From a bacterium (lineage in GTDB: Bacteria; Bdellovibrionota_C; UBA2361; SZUA-149), in contig QIGM01000105.1 in the NCBI GenBank assembly GCA_003230795.1, forward strand, positions 1 to 5,367: a stretch of 5,367 nt of DNA, in the 5' to 3' direction. Position 1 is the first letter of the stretch. Every line of letters begins with the position of its first letter. Shown piece after piece: positions 1-5,367 of this stretch. The notes under the pieces were generated by a model. That model did no database searches. It was given only the letters and a program-made list of their open reading frames with translations, and had not been told where the DNA came from. Made by a program: the position numbers and the translations under genes.

Positions 1-733
1 GTTCTACGCTGAAACAAATGGTGACTTCTTGACCTGAACGGAGACTTGTCTCGAATACTCCAGGGGAGTAGAGGTCCTCCTCGCTATCAAGGCCTCGATA
101 CGCTTCGACCCGGTGATGTAGGTTCCAATTCCAATTCTCACCTTCTTTAAAGTTCCCTTTTGATACCTCAATAAAAAATGAAGTGTCGGCATGTTGGTGT
201 CGGACTTCGATACAGCTTGAGTCTATTGTAATGGCAAACCCCTGCACGCCACGTGACTGACTATGATAGTCACGAAAGACGCAGCGGGGATGAAGCTGGA
301 GAGTGAACTCTCTTCGTGCAGAAAGAACGCGATAACTTAGATAGGTTACGTTCTCGTTAGGGCGCATCCAGAGCCGTTTTTCCAAAACAGAGTCTTCAAA
401 CTGGTAACGCCAAACAGGAAGATGATTCTCAAGATGGAAGCTAGAAAGTAAGCGGTATCCATGCGGGTGAACGGTGCCATCGGCGTACTGATGTGAGGCA
501 AGTTCGTAAGAATTACCTTCGTCGAAAGAACAAACTTCATCACAGGAGGATACTATCAGCATGCGACCGCCGGGGGGTTCGAGTGCTGCGCAGAGTAGTC
601 CATGATATCGGCGAGTGTTAGTGAGGCTAACCGTTGAGGATGAAAAGCCACCAATACCATTGGTCACTAACCATTCGAGTTCGGATGCTTTCTCAAAGTC
701 TGTAATGGATTGTCGAGGAAGGGCTAGCTTCAT
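1..733 (-). CDS. Glycogen debranching enzyme / amylo-alpha-1,6-glucosidase, N-terminal part (runs off left edge)
   Basis: Reading the minus strand from the ATG at 733 gives 244 codons with no stop before the window edge, so the C-terminal catalytic part lies outside. The visible protein matches the N-terminal domain of bacterial/archaeal-type glycogen debranching enzymes (GDE_N). Residues 20-31 (EWLVTNGIGGFS) and 41-47 (RRYHGLL) are the family signature. They are followed by a Pro-Gly-Gly-Arg turn and DE near 54-66, RDYHS at 154-158, and RGLDSEEDLYSPGVF at 213-227. Family members remove alpha-1,6-linked glucose branches from glycogen-like polymers in the cytoplasm, with catalysis in a C-terminal (alpha/alpha)6 barrel not present here. 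Full-length relatives are usually about 650-720 residues. The start lies 11 bp after the spmAB stop, so co-transcription is likely. The ribosome binding site is weak (GGT about 6 bp upstream), so translation may be coupled. The N-terminal domain assignment is firm; the exact start and substrate are less so. Confidence 0.88.
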   Translation of the reverse strand, partial: MKLALPRQSITDFEKASELEWLVTNGIGGFSSSTVSLTNTRRYHGLLCAALEPPGGRMLIVSSCDEVCSFDEGNSYELASHQYADGTVHPHGYRLLSSFHLENHLPVWRYQFEDSVLEKRLWMRPNENVTYLSYRVLSARREFTLQLHPRCVFRDYHSQSRGVQGFAITIDSSCIEVRHQHADTSFFIEVSKGNFKEGENWNWNLHHRVEAYRGLDSEEDLYSPGVFETSLRSGQEVTICFSVE

Positions 734-744
734 GTGTACCGAAT

Positions 745-2091
745 CTATACGGGAGGTGTCCAAAAATAGGCAGCGGCAAGGCATGCGGCAACCATGCCGG
801 TAATATCTGCCGCAATAGCAGCAATGAGCGCGTGTCGAACTTTCATAATTCCAACTGCACCGAAATAAACCGCAAGAACGTAGAAGGTCGTTTCGGTGCT
901 ACCCATCATCGTTGAGGCAACAAAGGAACTGTAAGAGTCAGGCGCCTTCTCGACTAGTTCACTCATCACACCGAATGCGCCGCTTCCAGAGAGGGGTCTC
1001 ACTAGCGCCATCGGCAGAACTTCTGCCGGCATGAAGATAGCCTGCGTCCAGGGACTGATAATATCAGTGAGGAGTTTCATCGCACCTGAGGCACGAAACA
1101 TTCCAATCGCGGTGAGAATCGCTACAAGAAAAGGAATGATGCGAACTGCAACTTCAAACCCTTGCTTCGCTCCTTCGGTAACTGCTTCATACACTTTTAC
1201 GCCGCGACCTAGACCGTAAGCGACTATGCTTAACATTAGGGCAGGCATTAACCAGTAGGACGCAAAGTCTGTATTAAAGAAAGGAATGATTCCCGGAGTT
1301 TTGAAAGCGCCGTAGAATATTGCGAAGCAAAATACAATACCAGAGAGTATGGCGAGAATGGGTGCGATGGGCGAGGGGGTATAGACTAGGTGAGAATAAT
1401 CTGGGAGTTCACTATCGACCGCTGCTGTCTCTTCGTTTTCGGTCTCATCTTTCGACTTAGCTTTTTCAGCAGCGATTCGGTACGTCGAATCTCTTCGTGC
1501 GAGTAGATGGGCGATGCTTATGCCGACGAAGGTGGAAATAAGAGTTGCGAGAGTAGTAGGAATCCAAATATCTGCAGGACGCGTTGCGTCCGCGGCTGCG
1601 CGAACTCCAATAACTCCAAGTGGAAAAAGCGCGACGCTTGATGTGTTGATCGCAAGAAACAGGCACATCGCGTTTGTTGCGGTTCCTTTAAAAGGATTGA
1701 GCCTATCTAGTTCCACCATCGCTTTAACGCCAAACGGCGTTGCCGCGTTACCAAGACCAAGCATATTCGCTGAGATGTTTAGAATCATCGCGCCCATTGC
1801 GGGGTGCTCAGCCGGCACATCTGGAAAAAGCCTAACCATGAGGGGGCGCAAGACTCGTGCCAGTGTGTACATCAAACCGCCGGCTTCGAGCACGCGAACC
1901 AAGCCAAGCCAGAGAGCCATGATTCCAATTAAGCTTAGCGATAGAGTTACTGCGCTTTTCGCTGAATCAAAGCTTGCGTCCGTAACTTCTTTCATGCGGC
2001 CACTGTAGGCAGCGAAAAGGATGCCAGTTATTACGAAGGCAATGAAGACAATATTGATAGCGCTTGCGCGCTCGGATTCTTTCTCTTCCAA
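745..2091 (-). CDS. spmAB: Fused SpmA-SpmB spore-maturation-type membrane protein (nucleoside-recognition/Gate domains)
   Basis: This 448-residue polytopic membrane protein joins two proteins that are separate in Bacillus. Residues about 10-200 resemble SpmA, including SGRMKEV (30-36), LFPDVPAEHPAMGAMILN (88-105), LGLGNAATPFGVKAM (111-125) and LAINTSSVALFP (146-157). Residues about 240-445 resemble SpmB, including EGAKQGFEVAVRIIPFLV (306-323), MFRASGA (331-337), PLSGSGAFGVMSE (366-378) and STETTFYVLAVYFGAVG (398-414). A hydrophilic, acidic linker (about 201-232) separates the halves. Each half is a run of hydrophobic segments, so it sits in the inner membrane. In Bacillus, SpmA and SpmB are needed for spore-core dehydration; the role in Gram-negative non-sporulators is unknown, and transport is only a guess. 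The start is TTG: it is the first possible start after an in-frame TAA and has AGAGGG four bases upstream. A later Met33 would remove the first membrane segment. The gap of 117 bp to the lipoprotein gene shows no convincing terminator or promoter. Confidence 0.92.
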   Translation of the reverse strand: MEEKESERASAINIVFIAFVITGILFAAYSGRMKEVTDASFDSAKSAVTLSLSLIGIMALWLGLVRVLEAGGLMYTLARVLRPLMVRLFPDVPAEHPAMGAMILNISANMLGLGNAATPFGVKAMVELDRLNPFKGTATNAMCLFLAINTSSVALFPLGVIGVRAAADATRPADIWIPTTLATLISTFVGISIAHLLARRDSTYRIAAEKAKSKDETENEETAAVDSELPDYSHLVYTPSPIAPILAILSGIVFCFAIFYGAFKTPGIIPFFNTDFASYWLMPALMLSIVAYGLGRGVKVYEAVTEGAKQGFEVAVRIIPFLVAILTAIGMFRASGAMKLLTDIISPWTQAIFMPAEVLPMALVRPLSGSGAFGVMSELVEKAPDSYSSFVASTMMGSTETTFYVLAVYFGAVGIMKVRHALIAAIAADITGMVAACLAAAYFWTPPV

Positions 2092-2095
2092 GAAA

Positions 2096-2101
2096 CCCTC
2101 T
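2096..2101 (-). promoter_or_regulatory. Ribosome binding site supporting the TTG start of spmAB
   Basis: On the minus strand AGAGGG lies four bases before the TTG at 2091. Upstream in the same frame there is no ATG, GTG or TTG before a TAA, so this site decides the start. Confidence 0.65.
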
Positions 2102-2208
2102 AAGTGGATGTTAAGCTGTAGACTTTGCGCAGGTTAGCACAGGGAGTGGAAATCAGACACGCTTCGAACTGGGGCTACGTACCAGATAATATCTCATTGA
2201 TCAGGTGG

Positions 2209-2616
2209 CTATTTACGATACCGAAGCAGAGAAGCTTCAGTAACTCCGGAGCTAGTGCGAGCGCCGAGCTGGATCGCAAGTTCGCTATTTTGCTCGTCGC
2301 GTTTGAAATCGTAGAAACAGATGCCCGAGGTGAAGCCATCTTGAGGAGCGTGAGTGCAGCCCTGCGCCTGAATTTCCTGATTTATTAGTAGCTCTCCGCT
2401 CGTGGTTTCCACTAGAAGTACGTAGCTTTCAGCATCAGAAATCGGGAACCATCGAACTCTCACAAATGGAGATTTGGCGCTATCTGGTGAAGCGGTGCTG
2501 ACCGATGAGGAGCTGCCAAGAGATCCGCAGCCGATAAGTAGCACGAGTACGGTAAGCGGCAGGAGCGTCATCTTGCGACATGGCGAGCAAAGCCTGAATG
2601 TTGATAAAAGCTTCAT
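2209..2616 (-). CDS. Small predicted lipoprotein, possible fibronectin-III-like fold
   Basis: This protein of 135 residues has a basic n-region (Lys2, Arg8, Arg14, Lys15), a hydrophobic stretch (residues 17-28) and a lipobox LIGC at 27-30, so Cys30 should be lipidated. The residue after Cys is Gly rather than Asp, which by the enterobacterial sorting rule favours the outer membrane. A Ser-rich linker (31-50) precedes a beta-rich domain of about 85 residues: VRVRWFPISDAESYVLLVE (52-70) resembles the first strands of fibronectin type III-like domains. Cys87 and Cys100 could form a disulfide. I chose the ATG at 2616 because it follows the lpxK stop by 7 bp and has GGAG with a 10-base spacer. An upstream in-frame ATG at 2652 would overlap lpxK and add 12 residues without a comparable site. 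I do not recognise a named family, so function is unknown. Its tight position behind lpxK suggests co-transcription and an envelope role, which is inference. Confidence 0.75.
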   Translation of the reverse strand: MKLLSTFRLCSPCRKMTLLPLTVLVLLIGCGSLGSSSSVSTASPDSAKSPFVRVRWFPISDAESYVLLVETTSGELLINQEIQAQGCTHAPQDGFTSGICFYDFKRDEQNSELAIQLGARTSSGVTEASLLRYRK

Positions 2617-2623
2617 TGTGGAC

Positions 2624-3682
2624 TTACTCCGAATTCTCATAGCGCTCTTCATAAACGTCTATTGTATCAGAGACCAGAGCCTGAAACTCGCTTTCTTGCT
2701 GCTCGTTGCAAAAACTTGGGGAGAGTACCACGCTGAGAAGTTGATTAGTTTTTCCGACAAAGCGCCTTAGTTTAACCGCGTCCTTTGCGGTGGTGACGAC
2801 GAGTCCATTTCCTTGCCTCAGGGCTTTATCCCATTCTTTCTGCGTGAACTGATGGTGATCTCTGTAGGCAATATTCTTTTCTCGCTTTACGCCGAGCGTA
2901 TCGAGTAGCTTAAAGAAATGGCTTGGATTGGCAATGGCTGTAAGTGCGCTAGCAAATCGATTGTCCAAGCTGGCAAGTGAAAAGCGTTGCCCGCTTGCGA
3001 CATCTACTACGTGTGAAGGCTTTAAGTTTAGCTGGAACTTAGGAAGCGCGTCGCCGATGCGTAAATAGGGAGCTAGTTGGGCCACCTCATCGTTTTGAGA
3101 AGGAAGTCTATTTACGAATACGACACAATTTGCCCGCTCCAGTGCTTGTGAAAGCGATTCTCGAAGTCTACCGAGCGGTAGGATATCTCCATTGAGCCAA
3201 TGTGCGATGCTCTCCTCGGTGGAGACATCGAGTAGTAAGATGTTGAAGTCTCGTTCCAGTCTTCGATGCTGATATCCGTCATCGAGGATGATAATATCGC
3301 CAAGATCGTGGGCAGCAATATAGGACGCGCCAAGGGAGCGCTCTTTGGCGATGACAACTGAGACTCCGAATTTATCCAAGTGTGCAGCATGGAGCAGGGC
3401 CTCGTCTCCCACCCGTCTCGCATCATCAGAAGAGGAGACATGGTAAGGGCCGCTATATTTTCCACCGTATCCGCGAGTAAGAACACAAGGTCGTTTACCA
3501 ACTGCGACTAAGTGCTCTGCGAGATACGCAGTGAATGGGGTCTTGCCGCTACCACCAACTGTAACGTTACCGACACAGAGCACTGGTAGCGGAGATCGTT
3601 GTGTCGTGAGTAACCAACGGTCGTAGGCCGCGTTCCGGACTGAAGCCACAGAACCATAGACCGAAGAAATCGGTCCGAGCAC
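2624..3682 (-). CDS. lpxK: Tetraacyldisaccharide 4'-kinase (lipid A 4'-kinase)
   Basis: LpxK phosphorylates the 4' position of the tetraacyldisaccharide 1-phosphate precursor of lipid A, using ATP at the cytoplasmic face of the inner membrane. This 352-residue protein is within the usual family length (about 310-350). It shows the typical N-terminal segment YGSVASVRNAAYD (9-21), Walker A GNVTVGGSGKT (38-48), TRGYGG (69-74), VGDEALL (91-97), DDGYQH (134-139), YRDHHQF (273-279) and TTAKDAVKL (297-305). By family comparison Lys47/Thr48 bind nucleotide phosphate, Asp134/Asp135 coordinate metal, and Asp93 with His276 are the likely catalytic pair. All key motifs are intact, so it should be active. 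The start is GTG, preceded closely by AGAGAGGG, with an in-frame TGA shortly upstream; the hydrophobic N-terminal helix is short compared with E. coli. It is the first gene of the leftward unit and faces motA; the msbA or waaA neighbours common elsewhere are absent on the visible side. Confidence 0.97.
   Translation of the reverse strand: MLGPISSVYGSVASVRNAAYDRWLLTTQRSPLPVLCVGNVTVGGSGKTPFTAYLAEHLVAVGKRPCVLTRGYGGKYSGPYHVSSSDDARRVGDEALLHAAHLDKFGVSVVIAKERSLGASYIAAHDLGDIIILDDGYQHRRLERDFNILLLDVSTEESIAHWLNGDILPLGRLRESLSQALERANCVVFVNRLPSQNDEVAQLAPYLRIGDALPKFQLNLKPSHVVDVASGQRFSLASLDNRFASALTAIANPSHFFKLLDTLGVKREKNIAYRDHHQFTQKEWDKALRQGNGLVVTTAKDAVKLRRFVGKTNQLLSVVLSPSFCNEQQESEFQALVSDTIDVYEERYENSE
2627..2630 (-). 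promoter_or_regulatory. Ribosome binding site for the lipoprotein gene, inside the end of lpxK
   Basis: GGAG on the minus strand overlaps the last two sense codons of lpxK (TCG GAG) just before its TAA, ten bases ahead of the ATG at 2616. It favours this start over the upstream ATG at 2652 and suggests translation coupled to lpxK. Confidence 0.55.
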
Positions 3683-3736
3683 TGCCCTCTCTTCTACTGC
3701 TCACGACTCTTTCTAGGTCTCTCGATTCTTTAGGTT

Positions 3737-3746
3737 TACTGTATAG
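3737..3746 (-). promoter_or_regulatory. CTATACAGTA box upstream of lpxK (candidate -10 or regulator half-site)
   Basis: Read towards lpxK, CTATACAGTA ends 54 bp before the GTG start. The same ten bases occur at 3911-3920 pointing to motA. It contains TATACA and TACAGT, each four of six matches to the sigma-70 -10 consensus. An ATTAA lies 20 bp further upstream (3771-3767). No good TTGACA-like -35 is present, so the exact role is uncertain. Confidence 0.35.
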
Positions 3747-3910
3747 TTATGGTGTGCCCCGGGTATTTAATGTGTTCGAGGGCATTGGGACATTCTCAAG
3801 GATTGGGAGGAATAACTCAAATCGAGGAATGTGTAAAAATTGCAACATCTTAGCTGGAGGCTAACGCTCGTTTCGTAGCAAATTGCTATTAATCTGGACC
3901 GTTGGAGCCT

Positions 3911-3920
3911 CTATACAGTA
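3911..3920 (+). promoter_or_regulatory. CTATACAGTA box upstream of motA (candidate -10 or regulator half-site)
   Basis: This is the second copy of the decamer, ending 49 bp before the motA ATG and in the same orientation relative to its gene as the lpxK copy. An ATTAA lies 18 bp upstream (3888-3892). The matched distance to the start codon supports a promoter or shared-regulator role, but the -35 is not recognisable. Confidence 0.35.
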
Positions 3921-3969
3921 GATTTGTTCCCGATCACCCTGAATTGTCCATTTCGTATCAGAAGGCACG

Positions 3970-4743
3970 ATGAAAAGAATTGATTTTGCTACTCTTGTTG
4001 GTGTTTTTGCTGCCTTTGGACTGGTTCTTTATGCCATTCACCTCGGCAGTGGCCTTGAGTCTTTTTGGGACGTGAAGGCGCTTCTCATCGTAGTCGGAGG
4101 GACTATCGGTGCGACCTTAATAAACTTTCCTATGGGAGACTTCTCCCGCACCTTGCCTTTAATAAAGACAGCCTTTCTTGCTGACCGATCATCTGTGCAG
4201 TTCCGAACTAGTCATATACTTGATATCGCCCGTCGCATTCGAGCGAAGGGGCCGAAAGCAGTTCATGAAGATATCGATACAGAGTCAGATTCTTTTTTCC
4301 GTAAATGTATGGAGCTGCTTGCTGAAGAAGAGACTGAAGAAGAAATTCGCAATGTTTTAGAAATTGAGTTGAGCTTTCTCGAGGATAGGCATCGCCGCGG
4401 GGCGCAGCTGTTTCAAACAATGGGTACGATCGCTCCAGCAATGGGACTGATTGGAACACTCATTGGCTTAGTGCAAATGCTGCAAAATCTTGATGACCCC
4501 TCGTTGATTGGGCCATCAATGGCCGTTGCTTTATTGACGACTTTTTATGGTGCGATGTTTGCCAACCTTATCCTGCTGCCGATTGCAGGGAAATTGCGAA
4601 CGAGAAGCGAAGAAGAGTTCCTTTTAAAAGAACTTACAATTGAAGGAATTGCCGGCGTTGCTCAAGGAATTAATCCTCGAATGATTGAAAGACGTCTTTT
4701 GAGCTTCCTGTCGCCGGAACAGCGCAGTAGCGAATACGAATAG
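3970..4743 (+). CDS. motA: MotA/PomA-family stator-like ion channel subunit
   Basis: The family forms a pentamer around a MotB dimer in the inner membrane, and ion flow through the complex drives the flagellar rotor. This 257-residue protein has the usual length and layout. There are two N-terminal membrane helices (about 6-24 and 36-53, with VVGGTIGATLINFP), a large cytoplasmic loop (54-148), and two further helices (about 151-171 and 183-205) with TIAPAMGLIGTLIGLVQML and AVALLTTFYGAMFANLILLPIAGKL. These helices are close to the PomA/non-enteric MotA type and keep the conserved Pro156 (equivalent to Pro173 of E. coli). In the cytoplasmic loop, Arg91 matches rotor-contacting Arg90 of E. coli, but the matching Glu98 is His99 (see findings). 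The ATG at 3970 has AGAAGG four bases upstream. The next gene starts 9 bp after its stop in the same frame. Membership of the family is firm; whether it serves a flagellum cannot be seen here. Confidence 0.93.
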   Translation: MKRIDFATLVGVFAAFGLVLYAIHLGSGLESFWDVKALLIVVGGTIGATLINFPMGDFSRTLPLIKTAFLADRSSVQFRTSHILDIARRIRAKGPKAVHEDIDTESDSFFRKCMELLAEEETEEEIRNVLEIELSFLEDRHRRGAQLFQTMGTIAPAMGLIGTLIGLVQMLQNLDDPSLIGPSMAVALLTTFYGAMFANLILLPIAGKLRTRSEEEFLLKELTIEGIAGVAQGINPRMIERRLLSFLSPEQRSSEYE

Positions 4744-4752
4744 AGCGTATCG

Positions 4753-5367
4753 ATGATCCAACGACACCGCTTTGAAATGTCTGATTCGGACCAGGCGGGT
4801 AATGATTCCTTCACCGTGTCTTTCACGAGCTTTTCTCTTATTCTCCTAGCATTTTTTATTTTTCTTGATGCGATTTCAGTTCCTGACTCCATTCGCAAGT
4901 CGAGTGTGGTTGATTCACTCGAGGAGCATTTCTTGCGAGGCGATATGCCGGTCGAAGAGATGCTTGAAACTCCCGATGCGATTATCGAGATAGCCCGAGA
5001 AGCCGATTTTGAGGTGGTTAGAACAGGCGATAAGTTTCTGATAACCCTTCCGGGCGCGGAACTGTTCGGTAGCGGAGATGATCAGGTTCGGGCTGAGAAG
5101 CTCGGCTCTCTTAGCCAGCTCGCAACTCATGTTGCTGACCAGGAGTTATGGGTCCGTATTGAAGGACACACCGATGATAGACCTATATCAACGCTCCGCT
5201 TTGCGTCGAACTGGGAACTCTCAGCGGCTCGAGCCGTTTCGGTGCTGCGTATCTTTCTTGAACATGGAATACCAGAACAGCGCCTCTCAGCTGCGGGACG
5301 CGCCGAGTTTCATCCCATCGCTTCCAATGAAACAGAGGAAGGGCGTTCGAAGAATCGGCGCGTGATG
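4753..5367 (+). CDS. motB: MotB-like protein with C-terminal OmpA/peptidoglycan-binding domain, partial at right edge
   Basis: From the ATG at 4753 there are 205 codons without a stop, so the extreme C-terminus is missing. The protein has a short cytoplasmic N-terminus, a single membrane helix (about 20-43), a linker, and an OmpA-like domain (about 87-205). That domain has IEGHTDDRPI (136-145), SNWELSAARA (152-161), a GRAEFHPIASN stretch (182-192) and NRRV (201-204), the standard MotB peptidoglycan-binding signature. In this family the domain anchors the stator to the cell wall while the helix carries the ion. The helix aligns through LLAFF (31-35) to MotB/PomB without gaps, but the essential Asp is Ser26. 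An extra Asp39 lies near the periplasmic end. It follows motA by 9 bp with no clear ribosome binding site, so translation is probably coupled; Met9 is an alternative start. It could be a true stator subunit, one of two MotB paralogues, or a non-motility relative. Confidence 0.9.
   Translation, partial: MIQRHRFEMSDSDQAGNDSFTVSFTSFSLILLAFFIFLDAISVPDSIRKSSVVDSLEEHFLRGDMPVEEMLETPDAIIEIAREADFEVVRTGDKFLITLPGAELFGSGDDQVRAEKLGSLSQLATHVADQELWVRIEGHTDDRPISTLRFASNWELSAARAVSVLRIFLEHGIPEQRLSAAGRAEFHPIASNETEEGRSKNRRVM

Larger units (their letters stand above)
3683..3969. other. Divergent intergenic region between lpxK and motA
   Basis: These 287 bp must hold the promoters for both transcription units. I see no protein-coding gene: the frames are short and lack family features. 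It contains a perfect 10-bp inverted repeat (described separately) near both ends. It also has two short palindromes, TTAGC-5-GCTAA at 3850-3864 and TAGCAA-A-TTGCTA at 3876-3888, which lie just upstream of the motA-proximal box where an operator might be. No convincing sigma-54, sigma-28 or textbook sigma-70 -35 element was found by eye. No c-di-GMP riboswitch core was seen ahead of motA. Confidence 0.6.

Noticed and set aside
346..803. Short frames on both strands in the left region (346-543 minus, 615-803 plus)
   Set aside because: They overlap the debranching enzyme reading frame, which has clear family motifs across the whole stretch, and they have no features of their own.
1514..2008. 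Plus-strand open frame of 164 codons opposite spmAB
   Set aside because: It lies wholly inside the well-supported SpmA half on the other strand and shows no family motif, so it is a shadow of that gene.
3112..3501. Minus-strand open frame of 129 codons inside lpxK
   Set aside because: It is an alternative reading frame of lpxK, whose motifs run continuously through this segment.
3683..3784. Seven-base complement between the lpxK ribosome binding site (3683-3689) and an upstream segment (3778-3784), suggesting a thermometer or attenuator
   Set aside because: A 7-bp match with an 88-base loop is expected more than once by chance in a region this size, and no supporting stem was seen.
3749..3853. 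Open frame of 34 codons on the plus strand in the intergenic region
   Set aside because: No ribosome binding site at the start, composition without recognisable features, and it overlaps the likely regulatory region.
3829..3864. Eleven-residue mini-frame (MCKNCNILAGG) with GAGG close to its ATG
   Set aside because: The GAGG is too close to the ATG for a normal site, and such a short frame is expected by chance; a leader peptide cannot be supported.
3737..3920. LexA (SOS) operator
   Set aside because: The sequence has only separated half-sites; neither copy has the partner CTGT/ACAG at the 8-base spacing a LexA dimer needs.
3900..3969. c-di-GMP riboswitch or sigma-54/sigma-28 promoter ahead of motA
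   Set aside because: The conserved riboswitch core and the GG/GC or TAAA/GCCGATAA promoter elements were looked for and not found.

Overview
This window comes from a bacterium with a Gram-negative, LPS-bearing envelope. The evidence is a complete lipid A 4'-kinase (LpxK), a small lipoprotein with a clear lipobox, and a MotA/MotB-type pair of inner-membrane proteins. Base composition looks balanced by eye. The mix (fused SpmA-SpmB, PomA-like MotA, bacterial/archaeal-type glycogen debranching enzyme) would suit a deltaproteobacterium-like or other non-enteric Gram-negative lineage, but the sequence alone does not fix the taxon. I see no mobile element, tRNA, rRNA or CRISPR array. Coding density is high and gene order looks chromosomal.

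The layout is two divergent transcription units around a 287-bp intergenic region (3683-3969). Leftward (minus strand) run lpxK (GTG start), a 135-residue lipoprotein starting 7 bp after the lpxK stop, then after a 117-bp gap a fused spore-maturation-type membrane protein SpmAB (TTG start), and 11 bp later the N-terminal part of a glycogen debranching enzyme / amylo-alpha-1,6-glucosidase that runs off the left edge. Rightward (plus strand) run a complete motA-like gene and, 9 bp later, a motB-like gene cut by the right edge after 205 codons. Both edge genes are open at the window boundary and are easy to miss because one end is absent.

The leftward unit combines envelope biogenesis (LpxK, lipoprotein) with a membrane protein of poorly understood role and a carbohydrate enzyme; no single pathway links them. 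The rightward pair would form a cell-wall-anchored ion-driven complex of the flagellar stator family.

The most interesting point is in that pair. The MotB-like protein has Ser26 where the proton/sodium-binding Asp (Asp32 of E. coli MotB) is expected, and the MotA-like protein has His99 at the position of the rotor-contacting Glu98 of E. coli MotA, while the rest of both proteins is well conserved. A second point is an identical decamer, CTATACAGTA, lying 54 and 49 bp upstream of the two divergent start codons and oriented towards each gene, which suggests matched promoter or regulator elements. I found no clear evidence of an entirely new system. The divergent stator-like pair is the best candidate for something unusual.
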